A DNA stretch of 64,000 nucleotides from Hymenobacter metallicola. Its GTDB lineage: Bacteria > Bacteroidota > Bacteroidia > Cytophagales > Hymenobacteraceae. Of the stretch, positions 8,834 through 17,501 are shown in pieces (the first letter of the stretch is position 1; each line of letters begins with the position of its first letter). The notes under the pieces were generated by a model. The model was not told the DNA's origin, did no database searches, and saw nothing but the letters and a program-made list of their open reading frames with translations. Where the stretch lies: contig NZ_SRMB01000004.1 of assembly GCF_004745645.1 (NCBI RefSeq), positions 248,001-312,000 on the forward strand, written 5' to 3'. The position numbers and the translations under genes were made by a program.

Positions 8834-9970
8834 ATGCTTTCCTCTTTACGCCTACTTGGCCGGCTTATGGTCCTGCTGTTAGTGCTCTTACTCGTGGCCG
8901 GCGTGGCTTTTGCCAATCTGAGCCCGGAGCTGGAGGGCAACCCTACCAAAGCCCAGCGGGCGGCCTACGCCAACTCTGGCCACTACCAGGAGGAAAAATT
9001 TCAGAACCTGATTCCGACCAGCGTCAATACGGGGGCCAGCACTGTGGCAATGCTCTGGAAGTTTCTGTTTCAGAAGTCGCCCGAAGCGGCCCCGCCGGCC
9101 CCCCTGCCCATGCAGCGCCTCGACTCGCTCAGCATCACCCGCAAAACCGCCGACGTGGCGCGCGTCACGTGGTTTGGCCACTCGGCTAGCCTGGTGGAAA
9201 TGGCGGGGAAGAACATCTTGCTCGACCCTATGCTGAGCGTAAAAATGGGCCCGATTTCCTGGGTGACGCCCACGCGCTACAATTCGCAGCTGGCCATTAC
9301 GGCCGAGGAGCTGCCGCCCATCGACGCCGTGCTCATTTCCCACGACCATTACGACCACCTCGACTACCAGACCATTCGCCGGCTCAAGGACAAGACCCAG
9401 CACTTTTACGTGCCCCTGGGCGTGGGAGCCCACCTGCTGGCCTGGGGAGTAGCGCCGGAAAAGGTGCACGAGCTGGATTGGAACGACTCGGTGCAGCTGC
9501 CGGGCCTGACCATCATCAGTACGCCGGCCCGCCACTTTTCGGGCCGGGGCCTGACGAACCGCAATTCCACCTCCTGGAGCTCCTGGGTACTCAAATCAGC
9601 CACCACGCGGGTCTTCTTCAGCGGCGACGGGGGCTACGGGCCCCACTTCCGCACCATTGGCGCCCAGCACGGCCCCTTCGACCTGGCGTTGATGGAATGC
9701 GGGCAATACGACGAGCAGTGGAGCCAGATTCACATGATGCCTGAGCAGAGCGTGCAAGCCAGCCTCGATGTGCGGGCCCGCGCCATGCTGCCCGTGCATT
9801 GGGGCGCTTTCACCGAAGCCAACCACGCCTGGAACGACCCGGTGCGCCGGGCTACCGCCGAGGCTCAGCGCCTGCACCTGCCCCTTACCACGCCCGTGCT
9901 GGGGCAGCCCGTAGTGCTGGGCACTACTCCCCTACCGCAGCTTCCCTGGTGGCAAACATTGGGGCGCTAA
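8834..9970 (+). CDS. MBL-fold metallohydrolase (UlaG / NAPE-PLD-like)
   Basis: 378 residues. One N-terminal transmembrane segment or signal anchor (about 7-27) precedes a metallo-beta-lactamase domain. Metal ligands are visible in 'VLISHDHYDHLD' (HxHxDH), 'STPARHFSGRG' (His), 'FFSGDGGYGPHF' (Asp) and 'LPVHWGAF' (His). 'TWFGHSASLVEMAGKNILLDPMLS' is typical of the UlaG/NAPE-phospholipase D branch. The reaction is a hydrolysis of a phosphodiester or lactone; the substrate is unknown. It is transcribed divergently from the preceding gene and stands alone. Confidence 0.9.
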   Translation: MLSSLRLLGRLMVLLLVLLLVAGVAFANLSPELEGNPTKAQRAAYANSGHYQEEKFQNLIPTSVNTGASTVAMLWKFLFQKSPEAAPPAPLPMQRLDSLSITRKTADVARVTWFGHSASLVEMAGKNILLDPMLSVKMGPISWVTPTRYNSQLAITAEELPPIDAVLISHDHYDHLDYQTIRRLKDKTQHFYVPLGVGAHLLAWGVAPEKVHELDWNDSVQLPGLTIISTPARHFSGRGLTNRNSTSWSSWVLKSATTRVFFSGDGGYGPHFRTIGAQHGPFDLALMECGQYDEQWSQIHMMPEQSVQASLDVRARAMLPVHWGAFTEANHAWNDPVRRATAEAQRLHLPLTTPVLGQPVVLGTTPLPQLPWWQTLGR

Positions 9971-10007
9971 GTACCCTCGTAGCTGAGCCTAACGGGAAAG
10001 CCGCGGG

Positions 10008-10304
10008 CTACTGCCCCTGCCGCTCCCGCACCAGCCGCTCGTACTCCCGCTCCGACAGCTGGCTCTTGCCCAGGCCGCCATACACGCCTACCCCGTTCAT
10101 AAACACGCCGATGCCCCAGAACACGGTCGACCATACGGGCCAGGGAATATTGCTTCCGTAACGGTGGCCAGCCGAGAAATCGGTAAGAAACCAGATAGTC
10201 CACAGCAGCCCGTTTACGGCCAGATACGTGAACAGGTGGGTTTTGAACTTGGCGCGGGCTTTGGCCATACGCCACAATTGCGGGTCGCGGGGGGCAGCTT
10301 CCAT
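10008..10304 (-). CDS. 2TM domain-containing membrane protein
   Basis: 98 residues. 'MAKARAKFKTHLFTYLAVNGLLWTIWFLTD' and 'PWPVWSTVFWGIGVFMNGVGVYGG' are the two membrane segments of the 2TM domain family (PF13239), found in many Bacteroidota, sometimes fused to LytTR or histidine kinase modules. A charged C-terminus (about 80-98) follows. The function of the stand-alone form is unknown. It is convergent with the metallohydrolase gene, whose stop is 37 nt away. Confidence 0.8.
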   Translation of the reverse strand: MEAAPRDPQLWRMAKARAKFKTHLFTYLAVNGLLWTIWFLTDFSAGHRYGSNIPWPVWSTVFWGIGVFMNGVGVYGGLGKSQLSEREYERLVRERQGQ

Positions 10305-10487
10305 AACAAGGTTTAACAGGAGGTGGATGAATATGCAGCGAACCTATTGATTCCCGTTTACATAGGCAAACGCTAATCTTCCCAGCCGTAGCACGTGCGT
10401 ACCGAAACGTCGAAAAAGCCGGATGATCCGTATGAAACCGGCAGCCCCCGGGGCTTATGTTTGACTCCCATCCTTCTTTTCTCAACC

Positions 10488-11051
10488 ATGGCACCTGTAG
10501 CATGGCACGCCGAAGCGCAAGCGTTTGGCCGCATTTTGTTGTACCAAGGCGACATTACCACCGTCGACACCACGGCCATTGTCAACGCGGCCAACTCCTC
10601 TATTTTGGGGGGCGGCGGGGTCGATGGAGCCATTCACCGGGCCGGTGGCCCCGCTATTGTGGCCGAGTGCCGCCAGATCCGGGCCCAGCAATACCCCAAC
10701 GGGTTGCCCACGGGCGAGGCCGTCCTGACCAACGCCGGAGAGCTTCCTGCTGAAAAAGTAATTCATACCGTGGGCCCTATCTGGCAAGGCGGCTACCAGG
10801 GCGAAGCCCTCCTACTAGCCAACTGCTACCGTAACAGCCTGCGCCTAGCCGCCGCGCACCAGCTCGACAGCGTGGCCTTTTCCGCCATCAGCACCGGCGA
10901 CTATGGCTACCCGAAACCCGAGGCTACGGCCATTGCCGTGCGCGAAGTCCGGCAGTTTCTGGAAAGCCACGAGCTGCCCAGAACCGTAGTGTTTGTCACC
11001 TTCGACGACGAAAGCCACCAAGTGTACGAGCAAGAGCTAAGCGGCATCTGA
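10488..11051 (+). CDS. Macro-domain O-acetyl-ADP-ribose deacetylase
   Basis: 187 residues forming a single macro domain of the YmdB/MacroD type. 'YQGDITTVDTTAIVNAANSS' and 'LGGGGVDGAIHRAGG' bind ADP-ribose, and the catalytic-loop pattern 'ISTGDYGYPKPEAT' is present. Known relatives remove acetyl from O-acetyl-ADP-ribose or mono-ADP-ribose from acidic residues. The start is the ATG before APVAWHAEAQ; the frame is open further upstream, but that region shows no conserved sequence. The gene stands alone, with its 3' end close to the convergent alpha/beta hydrolase. Confidence 0.92.
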   Translation: MAPVAWHAEAQAFGRILLYQGDITTVDTTAIVNAANSSILGGGGVDGAIHRAGGPAIVAECRQIRAQQYPNGLPTGEAVLTNAGELPAEKVIHTVGPIWQGGYQGEALLLANCYRNSLRLAAAHQLDSVAFSAISTGDYGYPKPEATAIAVREVRQFLESHELPRTVVFVTFDDESHQVYEQELSGI

Positions 11052-11078
11052 GCCCTGTGTACTTGCATAGAGCCGCCT

Positions 11079-11873
11079 CTACCACTTCACTTCCTCCGGG
11101 TGGCGGCGCAGATAGGCGCCCACGTCGTAAATCAGGCCGGCGTGGCCGGCCTCCAGCAACACGGTGTGCGCATTTTTCAGGGCGGTAATAAACTCCTGCA
11201 GGCCGGCGTGGGGAATCACCCGGTCGTACTTGCCCAGGAAGAACGTGACGGGTGTAGGCCGCTGGTTGAGTAGAAAGGCCAGGCGCTTGGTATCGAACAC
11301 CAGGTGCCGGAACCCCACCCAGCTGCGGTACACGCGCAGGCGCTTTTCGCGGCTGTCGAGCTGCCACTGCGCAAACCGCACCAGCCCCGAATCGACCAGG
11401 CGGCGCTGGGCCAGCGTATCGATAAAGCGTAGCAGCCGCTGGGGGCGCAGCACCGCCCGGCCCAATACGCCACGCATCCAGGGCGGATACGTAGCCAGGG
11501 CATACCAGAACTGGGTCTTGATTCCGTCGGGGGCAATCAGCCACAGTTTCTCCACCCGCTCGGGAAACTGCTCTACGGCCGTCAGGGCAAACTTAGCGCC
11601 CATGCTAAACGCTAGTAGGCCAAAGGTGTCGATGTGGTGCTCGGCTAAGAATTGACCCAACAGCTCGCCGAGCCGCTTTTTGCGTAGCGGGCTGTCGGCT
11701 TTGGCCAGCTTGCTGCTGCCGTGGTAAAATAAGTCGAAAGCGTAGAGCGTCACATCGGGCCCCAGTATGGCGGCCATGCCCCGCCAGTGGCCCTCCGACT
11801 GCCCATAGCCATGAAAGGCCAGCACGGTGCGCGGACCGGCCCCGTACGTCCGAAAATGCAGGAAAGTCTTCAT
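11079..11873 (-). CDS. Alpha/beta hydrolase
   Basis: 264 residues. The oxyanion strand is 'VLAFHGYGQSEGHW', the nucleophile elbow is 'LLAFSMGAKFAL' (Ser in an AFSMGA context instead of the common GHSMGG), the acid lies in 'FFLGKYDRVIP' and the His in 'LLEAGHAGLIYDV'. The central insert (about 130-190) is a helical cap with many Arg. Ester or C-C bond hydrolysis is expected; the substrate is unknown. There is no signal peptide, so it is cytoplasmic. Confidence 0.87.
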   Translation of the reverse strand: MKTFLHFRTYGAGPRTVLAFHGYGQSEGHWRGMAAILGPDVTLYAFDLFYHGSSKLAKADSPLRKKRLGELLGQFLAEHHIDTFGLLAFSMGAKFALTAVEQFPERVEKLWLIAPDGIKTQFWYALATYPPWMRGVLGRAVLRPQRLLRFIDTLAQRRLVDSGLVRFAQWQLDSREKRLRVYRSWVGFRHLVFDTKRLAFLLNQRPTPVTFFLGKYDRVIPHAGLQEFITALKNAHTVLLEAGHAGLIYDVGAYLRRHPEEVKW

Positions 11874-11981
11874 CCAATAGTCACCCTGTAGCTACCCTTA
11901 GCCACGAGTTGGGCCTTGTAATACGGCAGATGACTACGGAATGCCGAGGGCCGACCATAATAGCCACGGGGGCCGTCCTGC

Positions 11982-12539
11982 CTACAGCCGGGCTACGCCG
12001 CCCGAAACGATAAACTTCATCACGTCGCTGCTGGGCAGGTCCAGGTACGTGACGTGGTCGGCGGGCACGAGCACCAGCTCGCCGGAAAAGTTGTAGGAGT
12101 GCGGAAAATAGACGGCCATCAGCGTCTCGCGGTGAATAGCCTTCATGCTGTTCTGAGTCACGAAGCCCATTTTGTAGCACTGCGTAGCCTTGTTGACCAG
12201 CACCAGCACGGGCTGGTTAAACTTCTGATTGTCGCCCACGAAGGCATCGAGCAAGTCTTTCAGGCTCGAGTAAATGATGCTGACCAGCGGGGTACGGTGC
12301 AGAATCCGTTCGGCCAGCACCAGGAAGGGCCGCACCATAAACGACTTGGCGATGAAGCCCACGGCCGTCACCATTCCGATGATAATCAGCAGGCCCAACC
12401 CCGGAATGTGGCTACCGTCCCAGGTCAGGTCGAAGGTATGATCGAGCCAGTTGAAGATGGCAAACAGGATGTAAATCGTCAGGCTGATGGGCGCCACAAT
12501 AAGAAACCCATTCAGGAAGTAGTTGAAAAACCTGCTCAT
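11982..12539 (-). CDS. DUF502 family inner-membrane protein
   Basis: 185 residues. Two transmembrane segments (about 8-30 and 45-68) are followed by the DUF502 signature 'PLVSIIYSSLKDLLDAFVG', 'VLVLVNKATQCYKMGFVT' and 'AVYFPHSYNFSGELVLVPADHVTYLDLPSS'. This family is widespread in bacteria and plants (COV proteins), and its biochemical role is unsettled. The gene follows ispH on the same strand but is separated from it by a terminator hairpin, so it probably has its own promoter. Confidence 0.9.
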   Translation of the reverse strand: MSRFFNYFLNGFLIVAPISLTIYILFAIFNWLDHTFDLTWDGSHIPGLGLLIIIGMVTAVGFIAKSFMVRPFLVLAERILHRTPLVSIIYSSLKDLLDAFVGDNQKFNQPVLVLVNKATQCYKMGFVTQNSMKAIHRETLMAVYFPHSYNFSGELVLVPADHVTYLDLPSSDVMKFIVSGGVARL

Positions 12540-12549
12540 AGCGCGAAAA

Positions 12550-12582
12550 AGGCAAAAAAATACCCGGCCATAACCGGCCGGG
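12550..12582 (-). terminator. Terminator after ispH
   Basis: Arms CCCGGCC (12563-12569) and GGCCGGG (12576-12582). On the minus strand the stem is followed by seven T after one spacer A. It ends the ispH transcript just before the DUF502 gene. Confidence 0.75.
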
Positions 12583-12635
12583 CAAGTAACGAAGTTTGGC
12601 AGTAGAAAATCGGAGTATTTGGCGCACTGGTCAGC

Positions 12636-13523
12636 TTAGGCCGGCAGCCCCTCGGCCACCTGATTGACTCGGTCGGCTACGCGCTGCATCAGCCACATAG
12701 GTGTGCTGGTAGCCCCGCAAATACCCACGCTGCCCGCGCCTTGCAGCCACGCCTCGCTCAGCTCCTGCTCATTCTCAATGAAGTAGCTGCGCGGATTGGT
12801 TTGGTTCACCACGCTGAACAGGGCTTTGCCGTTCGAGCTTTTCCGGCCGCTCACGAACAGTACCACGTCGTAGTCGACGGCAAACTTGCGCAGGGCCGGC
12901 TCCCGGTTGCTGACCTGACGGCAGATGCTGTCATTGGCATCAAAGGACTCCAGGCTGCCCCCGGCGGCGGCAATGCGCTGCTCGATTACGCCTTTCATGT
13001 GGTAGAAGCCGGCGGTACTTTTGGTGGTTTGGCTAAACAGCGTCACGGGCCGGGCAAAGTCGATTTGGTCCAGGTCGGCCTCGCTCATCACGATGATGGA
13101 GCGGTTGCCGGTCTGGCCGTTCAGGCCCGTTACTTCGGCGTGGCCGGGCTGCCCGTAGATGACAATCTGGCCGTTTTGACGGGTAGTGCTATCGAAGGCG
13201 TGCTTCACGCGGTTCTGCAGTTTCAAAACCACCGGACACGAGGCATCAATCAGTTCAAGGTTGTTGCGCAGGGCCAGCTCGTAGGTTTCGGGCGGCTCCC
13301 CGTGGGCCCGAATCAGCACCTTGCAGTCGTGCAAGTCCTGGAGCTGGTCCCGGTCGATGATGCGCAGGCCCTGCTGGTGCAGGCGCTCCACCTCCATGCG
13401 GTTGTGCACAATATCGCCCAGGCAGTACAAGGTCGACTGGTTGGCCAGCTCATCCTCGGCCATCTGAATGGCAAATTCTACCCCAAAACAATATCCCGAA
13501 TTCTTATCTATCGTGACAGTCAT
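12636..13523 (-). CDS. ispH: 4-hydroxy-3-methylbut-2-enyl diphosphate reductase
   Basis: 295 residues. Last step of the MEP isoprenoid pathway: an Fe-S enzyme making IPP and DMAPP from HMBPP. The three cluster cysteines are visible in 'NSGYCFGVEFAI', 'DASCPVVLKLQNRV' and 'SICRQVSNREP'. Substrate residues lie in 'IVHNRMEV', 'IRAHGEPP', 'YGQPGHAEVTGL', 'GRKSSNGKALF' and 'GATSTPMWLMQRV'. It lies 57 nt downstream of cmk on the same strand, so the two are probably co-transcribed and end at the hairpin near 12.56 kb. Confidence 0.96.
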   Translation of the reverse strand: MTVTIDKNSGYCFGVEFAIQMAEDELANQSTLYCLGDIVHNRMEVERLHQQGLRIIDRDQLQDLHDCKVLIRAHGEPPETYELALRNNLELIDASCPVVLKLQNRVKHAFDSTTRQNGQIVIYGQPGHAEVTGLNGQTGNRSIIVMSEADLDQIDFARPVTLFSQTTKSTAGFYHMKGVIEQRIAAAGGSLESFDANDSICRQVSNREPALRKFAVDYDVVLFVSGRKSSNGKALFSVVNQTNPRSYFIENEQELSEAWLQGAGSVGICGATSTPMWLMQRVADRVNQVAEGLPA

Positions 13524-13580
13524 GACTCTCGTTCAGTAGCAAACACGCGGCGCAGACTACAACTTTCGCGCCCTTCTTTT

Positions 13581-14318
13581 TTATAGTCCAGCTCCGGAAG
13601 GGTTTCTTTCTTCACCGCCCGTAATCGCCAGCGAGCTGCGTTCGAAGAGTCGGGCCGACACCCGTTCGAGTACAAAATCAACCTGCTCGTCGATCATCAT
13701 GTGCGTTGTATCGAGCAAGACGGCATCGGCGGCCCGGCGCAGGGGGCTTTCGGCGCGGGTCGAGTCGATGTGGTCCCGCTTGCGCAGGTTTTCCACGATT
13801 TCTTCCAGCTCCACGTGCTCATTTTTGACGGCTAATTCCTCCTGTCGGCGTCGGGCACGAGTTTCCACGTCGGCCGTCATAAAGATCTTCACCTCGGCGT
13901 CGGGAAAAACGGTGGTGCCAATGTCGCGGCCGTCCATTACGACGCCGCGCTTACGGCCCATGCGCTGCTGCTGGGCAACCAGGGTGTGGCGCACGGCCGG
14001 AATGACCGACACCTCGCTTACGGAGTTGGAAATGCGCATCTGCCGGATTTCATCCTCCCGAATCACCCCGTCGAGACAAAGCTCGTTGCGCCCGGTTTTA
14101 CGGTTGCGCTTAAACGAAATGTGAATATCGTGCAGGGCCTGCTCCACGCGGGGCAAATCGTCGAAAGCAATATCGCGCTCCAACAGGTAGAGGGTCACGG
14201 CCCGGTACATGGCCCCGGTATCGATGTAGGCGTAGCCCAGCTCGGCAGCTACGGCTTTGGCCGTGGTGCTCTTGCCGCAGGAAGAGTATCCGTCGATGGC
14301 AATGACGATTTTTCTCAT
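13581..14318 (-). CDS. cmk: (d)CMP kinase
   Basis: 245 residues. Phosphorylates CMP and dCMP with ATP. The P-loop is 'DGYSSCGKSTTAKAVA' near the N-terminus, followed by 'IDTGAMYRAVTLYLLE', 'VVMDGRDIGTTVFPDAEVKI' and the lid with 'ARRRQEEL'. The C-terminus carries extra residues after the usual end 'VLERVSARLF'. The start is the ATG before RKIVIAIDGYS; the frame extends upstream, but the P-loop would then be too far in. ispH follows. Confidence 0.95.
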   Translation of the reverse strand: MRKIVIAIDGYSSCGKSTTAKAVAAELGYAYIDTGAMYRAVTLYLLERDIAFDDLPRVEQALHDIHISFKRNRKTGRNELCLDGVIREDEIRQMRISNSVSEVSVIPAVRHTLVAQQQRMGRKRGVVMDGRDIGTTVFPDAEVKIFMTADVETRARRRQEELAVKNEHVELEEIVENLRKRDHIDSTRAESPLRRAADAVLLDTTHMMIDEQVDFVLERVSARLFERSSLAITGGEERNPSGAGL

Positions 14319-14353
14319 GGCAAAGTCGGTGGGCTGGGGGCTGGTGGTAGTCA

Positions 14354-14746
14354 CTAAATCCAATTTTTACGACGAGGCTCTACAGCCAGGCGTTCAGGTA
14401 TACCCGCGAAGAATACGGCAACCGACTCTTTTTGGCCATGAGCCAGCTGCTGCGACACGCGGTAGAAGGGGTTAAAAAAATGCTTGTTGGCAATGCCGAC
14501 GCCAGTGGTTTTGTCGGGGCCCAGGGCCCATTCACCTTGGTAGGTTGTGACCAGGCACTGGCCCAGAAAACAGCCCAGAGCCGAAATTACGCCCTCCCGC
14601 TCGGCATCCTTGATATTGCCGCGCTGCTCCTCAATAAAGGCGTCGAGCCGCTGCACGGCGGCCGCATCGAAGGCGTTAGCCTGCAATTGTTGCCGCACGG
14701 CTTCGGCGGCCTTCCGCAGCGGGATGAGGGGATTTTCGGAAGCCAT
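14354..14746 (-). CDS. Hypothetical protein, small helical
   Basis: 130 residues, not recognised with confidence. There is no signal peptide. The first half is helical and Glu/Ala-rich; the middle reads 'VISALGCFLGQCLVTTYQGEW', then 'NPFYRVSQQLAHG' and 'SVAVFFAGIPE'. This order (GxxLGxxL, Y/HxGxW, FPxxKV/NPFxRV) is reminiscent of small domains scattered through bacterial genomes without known function. Stop and start are 9 nt from the preceding gene and 35 nt before cmk on the same strand, so it is part of that gene row. The ATG start was preferred over a TTG two codons upstream. Confidence 0.75.
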   Translation of the reverse strand: MASENPLIPLRKAAEAVRQQLQANAFDAAAVQRLDAFIEEQRGNIKDAEREGVISALGCFLGQCLVTTYQGEWALGPDKTTGVGIANKHFFNPFYRVSQQLAHGQKESVAVFFAGIPERLAVEPRRKNWI

Positions 14747-14755
14747 AAGCAAAAA

Positions 14756-15454
14756 CTAAGGTCGGGGCTGAGCAGCCGTTTGCAAAAAATGCGTGGTACG
14801 ATGGTCAGCGTACTGGGTGAGGATAGCTAGCAGGTGCCGCCGCCCGATGCGCTGGGTTCGAAGTTGCGCGGCCAGTGCCGGGTCGTCGGAGAGCATAGCC
14901 AGCAGGAGCTGCTGCAATGCCCGCTTCTGCTTGGGCACCAGCTCCCAGCTGTCCGCATTTTTACGAATCAGCAGCTTGTGGGGCATAAGCAGCAGGTCCA
15001 GAATGGAGCTGGTTTCGTTCGTGACATCGACGAGCTGCAGGCCGGCGCCACGAAACAGCTGGCGGCCAAAAGCCGTGCGCAGTTGCCCCAGCTTGCCGGG
15101 AGCTATGTTGGCCACGGTTACCACCGTGTCGGTGCCGCGCACAAAGGCCGTCATTTCCTCGGGGGAGAAGGCGCGGTAGTAGTTGCCGCTTTCGTTTAAA
15201 TACACTCTATCCGGTAGCCAGCCCGCAATTTGCACCCGGTGCCAGGCCCCGTCGAGTCCCCGAAAAGTACCCACGCGCCCACCGGGCTCGTAGCGCAGCG
15301 TGGGGTTGCGGGTATTTTCGGGATATGAGCCAGGCGGCGTAAATACTACCGGGGGCCGCTGCTGCGCCTGCCCGACGAAATGCCCTGCTCCTATCAGCAC
15401 GGCGGCTAACAGGCTTTTCAAAAGCACCGAGGGGAAGGGACGGAAGGGATTCAC
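14756..15454 (-). CDS. Hypothetical exported protein
   Basis: About 232 residues from a GTG start; the frame has no ATG before the signal peptide, only this GTG and a TTG 13 codons upstream. A signal peptide is visible ('VLLKSLLAAVLIGAGHFVGQAQQ', cleavage near AQAQ). The middle part has 'VGTFRGLDGAWHRVQIAGWL' and 'ESGNYYRAFSPEEMTAFVRG', beta-rich, and the C-terminal half is helical with many Gln/Arg. I recognise no family. It probably sits at the head of the hypothetical-cmk-ispH row, only 9 nt from the next gene. Confidence 0.65.
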   Translation of the reverse strand: MNPFRPFPSVLLKSLLAAVLIGAGHFVGQAQQRPPVVFTPPGSYPENTRNPTLRYEPGGRVGTFRGLDGAWHRVQIAGWLPDRVYLNESGNYYRAFSPEEMTAFVRGTDTVVTVANIAPGKLGQLRTAFGRQLFRGAGLQLVDVTNETSSILDLLLMPHKLLIRKNADSWELVPKQKRALQQLLLAMLSDDPALAAQLRTQRIGRRHLLAILTQYADHRTTHFLQTAAQPRP

Positions 15455-15522
15455 AAAGTAGAGCGCAGGTTCAAAGCCTAAGGTCCGAAACAAGTAAGCC
15501 AGCTGACTTACCGGCCACAGAG

Positions 15523-15681
15523 TTAGTGACTGTCGCAGGGACAGGGAGTTTTGCCGAATTTGGCTTTGCGCTTAAAGGAGGCCGTTTTCTTCTGCTGAAC
15601 TGTGCGTTGGGCACAGCTCGTCATCGTAAGGCCCGAACCTGCTATCAAGGTGGCCAACAGCAAAGTCACAATCTTTCTCAC
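15523..15681 (-). CDS. Small lipoprotein with Lys-rich body and Cys-Pro-Cys end
   Basis: 52 residues from a GTG start chosen because the signal sequence begins there (VRKIVTLLLATLIAGSG). The lipobox is TSC, followed by a short basic stretch (KKTASFKRKAKFGKTP) and the end CPCDSH. Earlier in-frame starts would put more than 50 unrelated residues before the signal. Small lipoproteins with a terminal CPC motif occur in other Bacteroidota; their role is unknown, with metal binding or heme handling as guesses. It is divergent from adenine deaminase. Confidence 0.55.
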   Translation of the reverse strand: MRKIVTLLLATLIAGSGLTMTSCAQRTVQQKKTASFKRKAKFGKTPCPCDSH

Positions 15682-15766
15682 CGGCGCGGATTTTCGGCAA
15701 ATATACGGTTCTTTACCCGTTCGCCTTTGCATAAGCCCAACTTTCCCCCTTCTTCCTTGCTGCCCT

Positions 15767-17419
15767 ATGCCCGCCGATTTCAGCCTGCGCGCCAACGTTA
15801 TCAACCTGTTTTCGAACACCATACTGCCTGGTACCATTCACGTGAGTGCGGGTAAGATCCGGGCCATCGACTTAGATGCGGCATCGGCCCCGGATGCGGC
15901 CCTACCCTATGCCCTGCCCGGTTTTGTGGACGCGCATGTACACGTGGAAAGTTCCTTGCTGGTACCGGCCGAGTTTGCCCGCCTTGCCGTTACCCACGGT
16001 ACGGTCGCTACCGTCTCGGACCCGCACGAAATCGGCAATGTGCTGGGCGTGGCTGGCGTGGAATACATGCTGGAGAGCGGCCGGGCCGTGCCGTTCAAGT
16101 TTTGCTTTGGGGCTCCTTCCTGCGTACCGGCCACGCCTTTTGAAACGGCCGGGGCCGAAATAACGGCGGCCGACATCGAGCAGCTGTTTCAGAATCCGGA
16201 AATCGGCTACCTGGCCGAGATGATGAACTGGCCCGGGGTGCTGCACCGCCAGGCCGACGTGATGGAGAAAATTGCGCTGGCTCAGCGCTACGGCCGCCCC
16301 GTAGATGGTCATGCCCCGGGCCTGCGCGGCGACGATGCCCGGCGTTACGCCGAAGCCGGTATCAGCACCGACCACGAATGCTTTACGGCCGAAGAAGCCC
16401 TCGACAAGCTGGCCGTGGGCATGAAAATCCTGATTCGGGAAGGCTCGGCGGCCCGCAACTTCGAGGCCCTGATTGACTTGCTGCCCGAACACTACGAGCA
16501 CCTGATGTTCTGCTCCGACGACAAGCACCCCGATACCCTGGTGCTGGGTCACGTCAACCAGCTGGTGCAGCGCGCCGTGGCCCGCGGACAGGACGTGCTC
16601 AAGGTACTTCGCGTGGCCTGCCTCAACCCCGTACTGCACTACCAGCTCCCCGTGGGCCTGCTGCGGGAGGGCGACCCGGCCGACTTTATCGTGGTTGATA
16701 ACCTCCAAGACTTTCAAGTGCGCCAGACGTATCTGGATGGAGTGCTGGTGGCCGAAAACGGCGAAACCCGCATTGCCTCGGTGCCCACTGCAGTGGTCAA
16801 TAACTTCCACGCCCAGCAGGTGTCGGCTGCCGACTTTCAGCTGCCCGCCCCGGCCCCCACGGCCACCGTACGGGTTATCGAGTGCTTCGATGGGCAGCTG
16901 ATAACGGCCCGGCACGATTGGGCGGCCCGGGTAGAGAACGGCTTGGTGGTGCCCGACGTGGCCAAAGACGTGCTTAAGCTTACTGTCGTCAACCGCTACC
17001 AGCCGGCCGCGCCGGCCGTGTCCTTTATTACCGGCTTTGGGCTTACGCGAGGAGCTCTGGCCTCCAGCGTAGGCCACGATTCGCACAATATTACCGCCGT
17101 CGGCTGCGACGACGCCAGCCTGGCCCGGGCCGTAAACCTGGTAATGGAAGCCAAAGGCGGCCTGGCGGCCGTTGGCCCCGACGGGGAAGAAATCCTGCTG
17201 CCCTTGCCCGTAGCCGGCCTCATGTCTGACCAGGACGGCTACCACGTGGCCCAGGCCTACGCCGCCGTGGACGCCCTGTCGAAACGCCTGGGCAGCCCGC
17301 TGGGGGCCCCCTTCATGACCTTGTCGTTTATGGCCCTGCTGGTAATTCCCAGTCTCAAGCTCAGCGACAAAGGCTTGTTCGACGGGGAAGCTTTCCGGTT
17401 CGTGGAAGCAGTAGTATAG
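15767..17419 (+). CDS. ade: Adenine deaminase
   Basis: 550 residues. Converts adenine to hypoxanthine and ammonia in purine salvage, in the cytoplasm. The amidohydrolase metal motif 'PGFVDAHVHVESSLL' is followed by 'VSDPHEIGNVLG', 'AEMMNWPGVL', 'VDGHAPGL', 'STDHECFTAEEA' and 'MFCSDDKHPD'. The C-terminal small domain has 'GFGLTRGALASSVGHDSHNI'. Length fits the family (about 540-590). The start is the ATG before PADFSLRANVINLF; the frame is open 55 codons further upstream but overlaps the divergent lipoprotein gene. Confidence 0.95.
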   Translation: MPADFSLRANVINLFSNTILPGTIHVSAGKIRAIDLDAASAPDAALPYALPGFVDAHVHVESSLLVPAEFARLAVTHGTVATVSDPHEIGNVLGVAGVEYMLESGRAVPFKFCFGAPSCVPATPFETAGAEITAADIEQLFQNPEIGYLAEMMNWPGVLHRQADVMEKIALAQRYGRPVDGHAPGLRGDDARRYAEAGISTDHECFTAEEALDKLAVGMKILIREGSAARNFEALIDLLPEHYEHLMFCSDDKHPDTLVLGHVNQLVQRAVARGQDVLKVLRVACLNPVLHYQLPVGLLREGDPADFIVVDNLQDFQVRQTYLDGVLVAENGETRIASVPTAVVNNFHAQQVSAADFQLPAPAPTATVRVIECFDGQLITARHDWAARVENGLVVPDVAKDVLKLTVVNRYQPAAPAVSFITGFGLTRGALASSVGHDSHNITAVGCDDASLARAVNLVMEAKGGLAAVGPDGEEILLPLPVAGLMSDQDGYHVAQAYAAVDALSKRLGSPLGAPFMTLSFMALLVIPSLKLSDKGLFDGEAFRFVEAVV

Positions 17420-17440
17420 TCTTGCCTATATCCATAAGGC

Positions 17441-17490
17441 TACCAACGAAAAGGCCGCTGCAAAAACTTGCAGCGGCCTTTTCGTTGGTA
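17441..17490. terminator. Bidirectional terminator between ade and the response regulator
   Basis: Perfect 22-bp arms (17441-17462 and 17469-17490) with a 6-nt loop. The GC core GGCCGCTG is flanked by A/T runs on both sides, so it works for both convergent genes. Confidence 0.9.
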
Positions 17491-17501
17491 GTTACTGTAG
17501 C

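Noticed and set aside
15523..15837. Longer 104-codon version of the small lipoprotein
   Set aside because: Would place over 50 unrelated residues before a clear lipoprotein signal and overlap the adenine deaminase start region.
15902..17245. 447-codon open frame on the minus strand
   Set aside because: Lies fully within adenine deaminase on the opposite strand and is rich in His/Gly/Val as shadows are; the plus-strand enzyme is certain.
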